A program made the translations under genes and the position numbers. Shown here piece by piece: positions 7,116-16,771 of a DNA stretch of 46,464 nt. This DNA is from Actinomycetota bacterium (GTDB taxonomy: Bacteria; Actinomycetota; Actinomycetes; Actinomycetales; Dermatophilaceae), in contig JAIUOP010000022.1 in the NCBI GenBank assembly GCA_020161815.1, positions 1-46,464 on the forward strand, read 5' to 3'. Every line of letters begins with the position of its first letter. Position 1 is the stretch's first letter. The notes beneath the pieces are model-generated. The model was not told where the DNA came from. It did not search any database and saw only the letters and a program-made list of their open reading frames with translations.

Positions 7116-8272
7116 GTGAGTCAGTCGCCCGGTGGGACGGTCGGGTGCGTGCACTCGTCGCTGCGGGTCGGGATCCGTCCCGCGAGCGCATCGTGGAGAT
7201 GGTGAACACGCAGGCGTCGCGGCTGGGGGCCAGGGGTGTCGACGACGAGACGGCCATGGTCGAGCGTTCGTTGCTCGGGCTGGGGCCACTGGAGGAGGTC
7301 GTGGCAGACCCGTGCGTGACCGACGTGCTGGTCAACGGCGACGGCAGTGTCTGGGTCGACCGGGGACACGGCGTGGAGAGGTCCAGGGTGTCAGTGCCGA
7401 CGGACTCGCTGCGTGCGCTGGCTGTCAGGCTCGCCGCCCAAGCGGGTCGGCGCCTCGACGACGCGCAGCCGTGGGTCGATGGACGCCTTCCGGGTGGGGC
7501 GCGGCTGCACGCGATCATCCCTCCCCTCGTCGAGGTGGGGGCACACGTCAGCCTTCGGATCCCCAGGGCCAGTCCAGGTTCGGTCGCCGAACTCGTCTCC
7601 TTGGGGTCCTGCTGCGCAGAGGTCGGAGCGGTGCTGACCCGCATCGTCCACGGAGGGCTCAACTTCCTCGTCTGTGGCGGGACCGGGACGGGCAAGACGA
7701 CGGTTCTCGCCGGATTGGTCTCGGAGGTGCCGGCGCAGGAGCGGGTCGTCATCGTCGAGGACGTGACCGAGCTGGCGCCGATGCACCCACATGTCGTCAG
7801 GCTGCAGGGCCGGAGCATGAACGTCGAAGGACAGGGGCAGGTCACGATGGTCGACCTGGTGCGCCAGGCCCTTCGCATGCGGCCGGACCGCCTCGTCGTC
7901 GGGGAGGTCCGTGGCGGCGAGGTCCGTGAGCTCCTCACGGCCCTCAACACAGGTCACGCCGGCGCCGGGACGGTCCACGCGAACTCCGCCCGCGACCTCC
8001 CGTCCCGACTGCATGCGCTGGGCGCACTGGCCGGACTGCAGCCCGCAGCCGTCGAGGCACACCTGCGCAGCGCGGTCGATGTCGTCATCGCCATGGCCAG
8101 GGAGGGGGCGGTCCGACGAGTCGTCGAGGTGTCAGTGCTCCGGCCGGACGGCCCCGACGGGGTCCACTGCGTGCCGGCACTCGCCTCCCCACGGCCCGGG
8201 GTCCTCATCCGCGGCCCGGCATGGGCAGTGCTTGAGGCACGGCTCGACCGGCAGGGACGGGGCGGGTCATGA
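7112..8272 (+). CDS. tadA: TadA/CpaF secretion ATPase
   Basis: 386-residue hexameric ATPase that powers Flp pilus assembly at the inner face of the membrane. The N-terminal region (about 1-110) has the CpaF feature LGLGPLEEVVADPCVTDVLVNG. The core has Walker A GGTGTGKTT (about residues 188-196), an Asp box VIVEDVTELAP, the Walker B-like segment RMRPDRLVVGEVRGGE and the His box region NTGHAGAGTVHANSA. Length and motif order match TadA. The GTG start overlaps the stop of ssd by four bases, and its own TGA overlaps the ATG of the next gene, so the genes are tightly coupled. Annotation is secure; the exact pilus function in this organism is not shown. Confidence 0.95.
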   Translation: MSESVARWDGRVRALVAAGRDPSRERIVEMVNTQASRLGARGVDDETAMVERSLLGLGPLEEVVADPCVTDVLVNGDGSVWVDRGHGVERSRVSVPTDSLRALAVRLAAQAGRRLDDAQPWVDGRLPGGARLHAIIPPLVEVGAHVSLRIPRASPGSVAELVSLGSCCAEVGAVLTRIVHGGLNFLVCGGTGTGKTTVLAGLVSEVPAQERVVIVEDVTELAPMHPHVVRLQGRSMNVEGQGQVTMVDLVRQALRMRPDRLVVGEVRGGEVRELLTALNTGHAGAGTVHANSARDLPSRLHALGALAGLQPAAVEAHLRSAVDVVIAMAREGAVRRVVEVSVLRPDGPDGVHCVPALASPRPGVLIRGPAWAVLEARLDRQGRGGS

Positions 8273-8943
8273 CTGGCACGACCGTGGCCGCGTTGGTCCT
8301 GGTCGCGCTGGCCGTGCTCAGCTGGCCATCGCCATCGCCATCGCCATCGGCCGGTGCGACTGCCGAGCCCCCGCGGGGGTCAGGCCGGCTCCAGCTCCTT
8401 CGACGCCGACGACCACAGGCCACGCCCGGCGATGCGGACCTGGCAGAACTTGTCGCGCTCGGGCTGGAAGCCGGCCTGCCCGTGGCGGGTGCCGTGGCCC
8501 TTGCCATCGGCGACGCAGCGTCGCACGACCGTGCCCAGCCTCGTGGCCGTTCAACGCCGCCCACGGGCCACTCCGAACCTGCCCTGCCGCACCTGCTCAC
8601 CACGACCCTGTCCATCAGCGACGACCTCGGGGCTCCGGTCGCGGCTGCCGCACGCGCCGCGGCGGACGCGCTGCGCGAGCAGGAGCGCTCACTGGACCGC
8701 GCGCGAACTCTCGCCGCCGGGCCTCGAGCCTCGATGCACCTCCTCACGATCCTGCCGATCGTCGGTCCCGGTGTCGTGTTCCTCCTCGGGCTCTCGCCAC
8801 TTGCGGTCTACGGCAATGCCCCGGCGTCGACCGCAGTGGTCGTCGGGCTGCTCCTCACCGCAGCGGGCTGGTGGTCCTCGCGCCGGATCCTCCGACGCGC
8901 CGCGACAGCGACCCCACTGCGCCGCCCGGCGAGCCGAGCCTGA
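8269..8943 (+). CDS. TadB-like inner-membrane platform protein
   Basis: 224-residue membrane protein in the tadB position. It has a short hydrophobic N-terminus (residues 4-17), a cytosolic helical part with the T2SSF-type features ELVALGLEAGLPVAGAVALA and LGAPVAAAARAAADALREQERS, and two C-terminal hydrophobic segments (about 158-175 and 182-202). It is shorter than proteobacterial TadB, as usual in actinobacterial clusters. A (GCCATC)4 microsatellite at 8325-8348 encodes the SPSPSPS part just after the first helix; changes of one unit would keep the frame. The ATG overlaps the tadA stop (ATGA). Confidence 0.82.
   Translation: MTGTTVAALVLVALAVLSWPSPSPSPSAGATAEPPRGSGRLQLLRRRRPQATPGDADLAELVALGLEAGLPVAGAVALAIGDAASHDRAQPRGRSTPPTGHSEPALPHLLTTTLSISDDLGAPVAAAARAAADALREQERSLDRARTLAAGPRASMHLLTILPIVGPGVVFLLGLSPLAVYGNAPASTAVVVGLLLTAAGWWSSRRILRRAATATPLRRPASRA
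8325..8348 (+). repeat. Hexanucleotide microsatellite (GCCATC)4
   Basis: Four exact GCCATC units inside the tadB-like gene. They could slip, but only by whole codon pairs. Confidence 0.85.
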
Positions 8944-8956
8944 TCCGTCGCCGGTC

Positions 8957-9496
8957 ATGCTCACTCAACTGGCCCTCATCGGCTTGGCCTGCGCCCTGTG
9001 GCCCGAGGCAGGCCTCGGCCGGTGGGCTGCCCGGCGTGACGCGAGCAGGCACGAGCCCGAGCAGGACTCCACCGTCCGCGACGTCGCCGACGCCGTCGTC
9101 CTCCTCGCCCTCGCGCTCAGGGGTGGTGCCTCGATCACCGAGGCGCTCGCTCGGGTCATCCAGGTGGTCGACGGCCAGGTCCGCGCCGATCTGGCGTCCG
9201 TTCTTGCAGCGCATCGGTGGGGACTGGAACCCGACGACGTCTGGTCCACCCTGTCGCCCGTCTGGCGTCCGGTGGCGCTGGCCTGGTCGGCGGCCCAGCA
9301 AGCTGGGGTGCCCCCGTCGGCCCTCCTGCTGTCCGCGTCTCGCCGGGTGCGCGAGCGCGAGGACGCAGCGCGGGAGGCGGCGCTGCAGCGTGCTGGTGTC
9401 CTTCTCGTCATCCCGCTGGGAGGTCTCTTCCTCCCCGGCTTCATCGCGACCACGGTCGTCCCGGTCGTGCTGCACCTGCTCGCCCTGCTGGCCTGA
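8957..9496 (+). CDS. TadC-like inner-membrane platform protein
   Basis: 179-residue second platform protein of the Tad machine. The T2SSF-like helical part contains VVLLALALRGGASITEALAR (about residues 47-66) and LAWSAAQQAGVPPSALLLSAS. The C-terminus has the long hydrophobic helix pair AGVLLVIPLGGLFLPGFIATTVVPVVLHLLALLA. The ATG at 8957 follows the tadB-like stop by 13 bases; no strong ribosome site is seen, so translation is probably coupled. A 148-base gap follows before the pilin gene and contains the second composite TCCACA element. Confidence 0.82.
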   Translation: MLTQLALIGLACALWPEAGLGRWAARRDASRHEPEQDSTVRDVADAVVLLALALRGGASITEALARVIQVVDGQVRADLASVLAAHRWGLEPDDVWSTLSPVWRPVALAWSAAQQAGVPPSALLLSASRRVREREDAAREAALQRAGVLLVIPLGGLFLPGFIATTVVPVVLHLLALLA

Positions 9497-9529
9497 ACCC
9501 CGGGCATGTGCAGCCTCCCCGCCCGCACC

Positions 9530-9579
9530 TTGTCCACACCGGCTCCTCGGCCGGGTGTGTCATCCACAACCACAGGGCA
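9530..9579 (+). promoter_or_regulatory. Composite TCCACA / GGGTGTGTC element, copy 2 (before pilin gene)
   Basis: TTGTCCACAC is followed by GGGTGTGTC 20 bases and TCCACA 30 bases after the TCCACAC start, then CACAGGGCA. Order and spacing are identical to the copy at 6299-6340. TTGTCCACA matches the actinobacterial DnaA-box consensus exactly. It lies in the gap before the pilin gene, which suggests separate control of pilin transcription. Confidence 0.55.
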
Positions 9580-9644
9580 CGCAGTGGCCCGGCCGGTCCC
9601 CTGCGACTGGAATTCAGCTACCACCTCTACAAAGGAGAATCGCT

Positions 9645-9830
9645 GTGACACAACGTATCCGGACGTTCCTCAAGGCTCACGGAGAGGCGGGCATGACGAC
9701 CGCGGAGTATGCCGTGGGCACAGTGGCCGCTGTGGCCTTCGCCGGCCTGCTGCTCGCCATCGTGCGATCCGATGCGGTGCGGGCGGCCCTGACCGGGATC
9801 ATCACGTCGGCGTTGAACGTGACCACGTGA
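9645..9830 (+). CDS. Flp/DUF4244-type major pilin precursor
   Basis: 61-residue prepilin. A short basic leader (VTQRIRTFLKAHGEAG) precedes the MTTAEYAVGT segment, which has the conserved Glu and Tyr of Flp-type pilins. One long hydrophobic helix follows (VAAVAFAGLLLAIV) and then a short polar tail. Cleavage is expected after the Gly before MTTAEY. A strong ribosome site AAAGGAG lies about seven bases before the GTG, fitting high expression. The Tyr-Ala codons of EYAV carry a copy of the dispersed GTATGCCG octamer. Its TGA overlaps the next GTG. No prepilin peptidase gene is present in this cluster. Confidence 0.9.
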   Translation: MTQRIRTFLKAHGEAGMTTAEYAVGTVAAVAFAGLLLAIVRSDAVRAALTGIITSALNVTT

Positions 9831-10177
9831 GCGCCAGGTCGCGGGAGGCGGGCATGGTCGCGGCGGAGCTCGCCGTGGCCATGCCAGCCGTCGTGGTCGT
9901 CCTCGCCCTGGCCCTGTCAGGGCTGGGGCTGGGTCTGGACCAGATCCGGTGCACCGACGCCGTGGGTGTCGCGGCGCGGGCCGCAGCCCGGGGCGACGGC
10001 GACGGACAGGTGGTCGCAACGGCGCGGGCACGTGCCCCGAGCGGCACTGTCATCAGCGTCTCCCACGGCGTCGACTCCGCGACCGTCACCGCCGATGGCC
10101 CAGCACCGGTGATCGGGCTCGGGGTCCTGCCCGGGTGCCGGGTGAGCGCGACGGCAGCTCGCGAGGGTGGCTCGTGA
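9827..10177 (+). CDS. TadE-like minor pilin
   Basis: 116-residue secreted or membrane-anchored protein. The leader VSARSREAG is followed by MVAAELAVAMPAVVVVLALALSGLGLG, a hydrophobic helix with a conserved Glu five residues after the Gly, as in TadE pseudopilins. The rest is a small soluble domain with two Cys (IRCTD and PGCRV) that may form a disulfide outside the cell. The GTG start overlaps the pilin stop (GTGA), and its TGA overlaps the start of the next gene. Confidence 0.85.
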   Translation: MSARSREAGMVAAELAVAMPAVVVVLALALSGLGLGLDQIRCTDAVGVAARAAARGDGDGQVVATARARAPSGTVISVSHGVDSATVTADGPAPVIGLGVLPGCRVSATAAREGGS

Positions 10178-10608
10178 CAGCGCCGGCCACAGGCTCCGTG
10201 ACCGCGCCGGACAGGGCCACTGCCTCATCGCGTGGGCGTCAACGCGGGTCCGGCACCGTCCTGGTCGTCGGCGTCTGTGCCGTGGTCATGATCCTGGCCG
10301 TCGCCGGGTTGGCCGTGGCGGGTGCGGCCGTGAGCGCTCACGTGGCGGCCACCGCTGCCGACCTCGCCGCGATCGCGGCGGCCACGGCCCGCGTCCAGGG
10401 CGCTCCGGATGCCTGCGCGAGCGGCGTCGCCGTCGCGGCAGCCAACGCAAGCACCCTCACGCGCTGCACGCTTCTCGCCGATGACTCGGTCCAGGTCACC
10501 GTCGAGAGCGCCATGTCCGGCACTGACGGACGCCTCACGAGATGGCTTGGCGGCGGGGCGGCCCGGGCGGTCGCGCGGGCGGGTCCGGTCGTCGAAGTAG
10601 GTGGTTGA
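10174..10608 (+). CDS. TadE-like protein of the helicase/secretion neighbourhood (Rv3654c type)
   Basis: 144-residue protein with a Ser/Arg-rich leader, the motif RGSGTVLVVGVCAVVMILAVAG (residues about 23-44) and a second helical part VAATAADLAAIAAATA. It matches the small TadE-like proteins found between pilus genes and the DEAH helicase across actinobacteria (TIGR03816 as I recall it). Two Cys at DACASG and TRCTLL could form a disulfide. It is the last gene of the pilus operon and converges on the coiled-coil gene 53 bases away. The GTG overlaps the previous stop. Confidence 0.82.
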   Translation: MTAPATGSVTAPDRATASSRGRQRGSGTVLVVGVCAVVMILAVAGLAVAGAAVSAHVAATAADLAAIAAATARVQGAPDACASGVAVAAANASTLTRCTLLADDSVQVTVESAMSGTDGRLTRWLGGGAARAVARAGPVVEVGG

Positions 10609-10661
10609 CCCCGCACCATCGAGAAAGGTCCGGAGCCGCCGCTCAGCGTGGGGCGAAGGAT

Positions 10662-11123
10662 CTACCGGTCGCCGAGCTTGCGCTCGGCCACCTCGGCGCG
10701 CTGACGTGCCGTCTCGGTGGCCAGGTGCTGCTCGGCCACGCGCTCGTCCGCCTGCTGGCGCAGCCGCGTGGTCTCGGACTCGTGACGCCGGCGCTCCTCG
10801 GCGAGCTCGCGCTCCTGGCGGGCGAAGTCCTCCTGGAGCTGGCGCTCGCGCGCCACGCGCTCCGCTTCGGCCGTGCGCGCGGCCTCCTTGGCCTGCTGGC
10901 GGCGACGTGACCCGCGCCGGATGCCTCCGCGCAGCATCGCCCACCCGAGCCAGAAGATCGAGATCGTGACGGCGCCGGCGATGAGCAAGGCCAGCGGGGG
11001 CAGCCCGATCGTGCCGCCGAGGACGTTGATGTCCGTCGTGTCCGTGATCTGCTGGGTGCCCAGGAAGAGCAAGGTGCCCACGGCCGCGGCGAGCAGGATG
11101 AGGAGAAGGCCGACGAGGATCAC
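10662..11123 (-). CDS. Small two-helix membrane protein with coiled-coil tail
   Basis: 153 residues. Two hydrophobic helices (about 2-22 and 40-62) are joined by a short loop with TTDINVLGG, and a basic stretch (RRGSRRRQQ) follows. About 75 residues rich in Glu, Arg, Gln and Ala then form a clear coiled coil. The layout resembles LapA-like envelope proteins, but I cannot assign a function. The GTG start is preceded by AAAGGA seven bases upstream. It is downstream of the DEAH helicase on the same strand with a 66-base gap, and may be cotranscribed with it. Confidence 0.75.
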   Translation of the reverse strand: MILVGLLLILLAAAVGTLLFLGTQQITDTTDINVLGGTIGLPPLALLIAGAVTISIFWLGWAMLRGGIRRGSRRRQQAKEAARTAEAERVARERQLQEDFARQERELAEERRRHESETTRLRQQADERVAEQHLATETARQRAEVAERKLGDR

Positions 11124-11189
11124 GGCAGGTCCTTTCGGGACGGGGCAGGAGCAGGGCTGTCGGCGAGGCCGGCAGGCCCACCGCTCAGG

Positions 11190-13559
11190 CTAACCGCCCG
11201 AACCGGCCGACGAGGGACTTGGCGCCGGTGTCCCAGAGGCGCCGCCCAGAACGCGGAGGCAGGTCGCGAGCACGGCCATCGCGCCGGCCTTGTCCAAGGG
11301 CTCGTTGCCATTGCCGCACTTCGGTGACTGGACGCAACTGGGGCATCCGTCACTGCACCGGCACGAGGAGATCGCCTCGAGGGTGGATCGCCACCAGGCA
11401 GCGACGGCGTCATGAGCTCGCTCGGCGAAGCCCGCGCCCCCCGGATAGCCGTCGTAGACAAGGATCGTCGGCTCACCCGTGTCGGGGTGGAGGGCGGTCG
11501 ACACCCCTCCGACGTCCCATCGGTCCGAGGTGGCGACCAGGGGCATGAGCCCGATCGCCGCGTGCTCGGCCGCATGCAGGGCGCCGGGCACGTCCTGCTC
11601 GGCGACGCCCGCGACGGCCAGCATCTCCGGCGTCATCGTCCACCACACCCCCTTCGTCGTGAGGCGCCGCGGCGGCAGCTCAAGTGGGTGCTGACCGATG
11701 ACCTCGCCCCCGGGCAGGCGGCGCAGGAAGCCGGTGACGGTCGTGGTCACCGCCACCGTGCCGAAGGACACGACGAGGCCGGAGTGCTCGGCCCGGGACT
11801 GCGTCTCCATCAGGGAGAACGTGCTCACCGACTGGGCGTGCGTCGACCACCCGGGGTCTCCCGGCACCACGGTGGCCACCGCACCCTCGACGTCGAGCTC
11901 GGTGACGACATGCGTCCGCCCCTGGTGCACGTGCACCGCCCCGGCGTGCACCTGCGAGTGGGCTGCAGCGGCGTCGATGGTCCCCACCACCCGACCGGTG
12001 CGGCGCTCGACGATCGCGACCGTGCGGTCTGCCCCGCGGAGGGAGACGTGGTCGGCGGGTCGATCCTCGCGCGCCCAGAACCAGCCCGTCGGTCGGCGCC
12101 GGAGCACGTCGGCGTCCACGAGCGCGTCGACCACGCTGCGAGCGCCGGGGCCGAACATGGGGAGATCGTTCGGGGTGAGCGGCAGCTCGGCCGCCGCAGC
12201 CGCCAAATGGGGTGCCAGGACATGCACGTTGTCGGGGTCGAGCACGTTCGCCTCGACCGGCTCCCCGAAGATCGCCTCGGGGTGGCCCAGGAGGAAGGTG
12301 TCCAAGGGGTCGTCAGCCGCGACGAAGACGGCGAGCGCGTCCCGCCCCGAGCGACCGGCGCGGCCGGCCTGTTGCCACCACGACGCCCGACGGCCCGGCC
12401 AGCCGGCGAGGACGACCGCGTCCAGTCCGCTCACGTCGATGCCGAGCTCGAGCGCGTTCGTGGCGGCGAGCCCGCGCAGCCGGCCGGACCGCAGGTCGGC
12501 CTCGAGGGCCCGTCGTTCCTCGGGCAGGTAGCCGCCCCGATAGGCCGCCACCGTGTCGGCGAGTGCAGGATCGGCAGCCCTGAGCTGGTGCCGCGCTCGC
12601 GTCGCGAGGGCCTCCACGCCGGACCGGCTCCGGGCGAAGGCCACTGTCTGGACCCCGCCGGCCACGAGCACGGAGAGGACATCGGCGGCCTCCGTCGTCG
12701 CCGAGCGCCGCCGGTCCTCGAGCATCGGCGGCTCCCAGAGCGCGAAGGTGAGTTCGCCGTGAGGCGAGACGTCCTCGACAACCGGGCTCACCGGCATACC
12801 GATCAGTCGTCCGGCATGGTCAGCGGGGTCGCTCACCGTCGCCGACGCCAGGACGAAGGTGGGAGTGGCGCCGTAGCGGGCGGCCACTCTCCGGAGCCGG
12901 CGCAGGACCGCGGCGACGTGGGAGCCGAAGACACCGCGGTAGGTGTGGCACTCGTCGACGACGACGAACTGCAGGGCCCGGAGGAAGGAGCGCCAATGGG
13001 CGTGGCCCGGCAGGAGTGAGTGGTGGAGCAGGTCGGGATTGGTGAGGACGACGTGCGCATGGTCGCGGATCCAACGGCGCTCGTCGGTCGGGGTGTCCCC
13101 GTCATAGGTCGCGACGCGCACACCCGGGAGGGCCCACGACTCGACCCGGTGCCGCTGGTCCGCCGCCAGCGCCTTGGTGGGGGAGAGGTAGAGCACCGTG
13201 CCACCGCGTCCGGTCGGCGCGTCGAGCCCCTCGTGCACGGCGGACAGCGCCGGCACGAGGTAGCCCAGGCTCTTGCCGGAGGCCGTGCCGGTGGCGAGGA
13301 CGACGTGGGTGCCGGCGCGCGCAAGGTCCATCGCGCGGCGTTGGTGGACCCAGGGCCGGGTGATCCCCTCACCCAGAAGGGTGGCGAGCACCGGAGGGGC
13401 GATCCAGTCCGGCCACTGCGCCCAGACCGGGGCGCGGGCCGGGATCCGCTCGACGTGCCGAATCCGGTCCGCTCCGAGTGCATGTGCCAGCGCCCCCAGG
13501 ATCGTGGAGGAATGGGCAACGCTCGGCACGGGCGCTACGGTAATCGGCGACAGTGACAT
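11190..13559 (-). CDS. DEAH-type helicase with C-terminal DUF1998 zinc site
   Basis: 789-residue superfamily 2 helicase of the actinobacterial helicase/secretion neighbourhood (Rv3649-like, TIGR03817). Visible motifs in order are the Q-like WVHQRRAMD, Walker A ATGTASGKS, Walker B VVDECHTYRG, motif III LASATVSDP, and motifs V and VI in ATNALELGIDVSG and QQAGRAGRSG. The C-terminus has the four-Cys cluster CRCSDGCPSCVQSPKCG, expected to bind zinc. The family is related to MrfA-type repair helicases, so a role in DNA repair is likely; the link to pili is positional only. The ATG at 13559 is used; GTG at 13530 is possible and would leave more room for the divergent STAS promoter. Confidence 0.92.
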   Translation of the reverse strand: MSLSPITVAPVPSVAHSSTILGALAHALGADRIRHVERIPARAPVWAQWPDWIAPPVLATLLGEGITRPWVHQRRAMDLARAGTHVVLATGTASGKSLGYLVPALSAVHEGLDAPTGRGGTVLYLSPTKALAADQRHRVESWALPGVRVATYDGDTPTDERRWIRDHAHVVLTNPDLLHHSLLPGHAHWRSFLRALQFVVVDECHTYRGVFGSHVAAVLRRLRRVAARYGATPTFVLASATVSDPADHAGRLIGMPVSPVVEDVSPHGELTFALWEPPMLEDRRRSATTEAADVLSVLVAGGVQTVAFARSRSGVEALATRARHQLRAADPALADTVAAYRGGYLPEERRALEADLRSGRLRGLAATNALELGIDVSGLDAVVLAGWPGRRASWWQQAGRAGRSGRDALAVFVAADDPLDTFLLGHPEAIFGEPVEANVLDPDNVHVLAPHLAAAAAELPLTPNDLPMFGPGARSVVDALVDADVLRRRPTGWFWAREDRPADHVSLRGADRTVAIVERRTGRVVGTIDAAAAHSQVHAGAVHVHQGRTHVVTELDVEGAVATVVPGDPGWSTHAQSVSTFSLMETQSRAEHSGLVVSFGTVAVTTTVTGFLRRLPGGEVIGQHPLELPPRRLTTKGVWWTMTPEMLAVAGVAEQDVPGALHAAEHAAIGLMPLVATSDRWDVGGVSTALHPDTGEPTILVYDGYPGGAGFAERAHDAVAAWWRSTLEAISSCRCSDGCPSCVQSPKCGNGNEPLDKAGAMAVLATCLRVLGGASGTPAPSPSSAGSGG

Positions 13560-13590
13560 GGGAGCGGCGCCGACCTCACAGTGCCGGGAA

Positions 13591-13941
13591 GTGAGTACCA
13601 CGGTGGACCTGACGGTCGCAGAAGCAGCCGAGGGCGTCGTGATCGTCGACGTCGGAGGCTCGGTCGACGTCTACACCGTGGCCGACCTTCGCAGCGGCCT
13701 CGACGGGCAGATCAACCTGGGACGCAACCGGCTCGTCGTCGACCTGCTCGACGTCGACTTCCTCGACTCCACCGGGCTGGGGGTCCTCGTCGCCCGGCTC
13801 AAGGCGGTGCGCTCCACCGGTGGCTGGCTGCGCCTGGTGTGCACCGACGAGAAGATCCTGCGGGTCTTCCGGATCACCGGACTGGACAAGGTCTTCCACA
13901 TCCACCCGTCCGTGCCGGACGCCCTGGGCGCCGACGCCTGA
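13591..13941 (+). CDS. STAS-domain anti-sigma factor antagonist
   Basis: 116-residue single STAS domain of the SpoIIAA/RsbV type. The key phosphorylatable serine is in VDFLDSTGLGVLVARL. The N-terminal strands VVIVDVGGSVDVYTVADL and the C-terminal RVFRITGLDKVFHI fit the fold. Proteins of this kind release a sigma factor by binding its anti-sigma kinase when unphosphorylated. No kinase (RsbW-like) gene is next to it here, so its partner lies elsewhere. The GTG start at 13591 gives the family length and leaves about 30 bases to the divergent helicase gene. Confidence 0.9.
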   Translation: MSTTVDLTVAEAAEGVVIVDVGGSVDVYTVADLRSGLDGQINLGRNRLVVDLLDVDFLDSTGLGVLVARLKAVRSTGGWLRLVCTDEKILRVFRITGLDKVFHIHPSVPDALGADA

Positions 13942-14040
13942 CCCGAACCACCGGGAGCGGGACTGGACCTCGCCGCCGATCTCCCAGCACGCGCCGGCGA
14001 TGGCGCGTGAATGTCGTCACAGCGCGCCCGCGCCCTGCCC

Positions 14041-14065
14041 TGTGAATTGAGTCACGGGGTATGGT
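14041..14065 (+). promoter_or_regulatory. Crp/GlxR-like operator and candidate -10 upstream of hppA
   Basis: TGTGA-ATTGAG-TCACG (14041-14056) matches the TGTGA-N6-TCACA consensus of Crp and GlxR except at the last base. TATGGT at 14060-14065 is a plausible -10. The operator would cover the -35 region, which suggests repression by a cAMP-type regulator. The 190-base gap 13942-14131 holds no gene that I can see. Confidence 0.5.
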
Positions 14066-14131
14066 TCCCCCGTCGCCGGCCCCCGCTCGGACCAGGGGTT
14101 GCGCCGCACAACCCTGTCAAGGAGGACTGGA

Positions 14132-16585
<2,454 letters not shown>

Positions 16586-16613
16586 TCCTTGCCCGACGAG
16601 GAGTCGGTATGCC

Positions 16614-16647
16614 GTGTGGCCCGGTCCCGTGAGGGACCGGGCCACAC
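16614..16647 (+). terminator. Perfect 15-bp hairpin after hppA
   Basis: GTGTGGCCCGGTCCC pairs with GGGACCGGGCCACAC around a GTGA loop, 28 bases after the hppA stop. There is no T tract, as is common in high-GC actinobacterial terminators. An octamer GTATGCCG (16607-16614) abuts its left arm. Confidence 0.8.
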
Positions 16648-16680
16648 GCATTGGCGCCCCGCCTCCCCCTCCCCCCCGGG

Positions 16681-16729
16681 GATTCGAGGTAATAGCGCCC
16701 CCTGATCCGGGGCGTTATTACCTCGAATC
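16681..16729. repeat. 49-bp palindromic intergenic element, copy A
   Basis: Two 21-base arms (16681-16701 and 16709-16729) begin and end with GATTCGAGGTAATA and its complement and enclose a 7-base loop, with one mismatch. It is markedly more AT-rich than its surroundings at the ends. It has the same length and the same outer bases as the element at 24544-24592. It lies between hppA and the methyltransferase gene. Confidence 0.88.
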
Positions 16730-16757
16730 GGAAGGGAGGGTGGCCACGCCCGGACGC

Positions 16758-16763
16758 TAGGCT
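16758..16763 (+). promoter_or_regulatory. Candidate -10 of the methyltransferase gene
   Basis: TAGGCT ends eight bases before the ATG at 16772, typical of an actinobacterial leaderless transcript. No clear -35 is present. Confidence 0.4.
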
Positions 16764-16771
16764 CGGCGACG

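Noticed and set aside
8325..8348. Phase-variable microsatellite switch in the tadB-like gene
   Set aside because: The unit is six bases, so gain or loss keeps the frame and cannot switch the gene off.
9530..9538. Replication origin suggested by a perfect TTGTCCACA DnaA box
   Set aside because: There is only one exact box, with no cluster and no dnaA/dnaN genes; it is better explained as part of the paired composite element.
16614..16647. Regulatory RNA structure after hppA
   Set aside because: A simple perfect hairpin right after a stop codon is adequately explained as a terminator.
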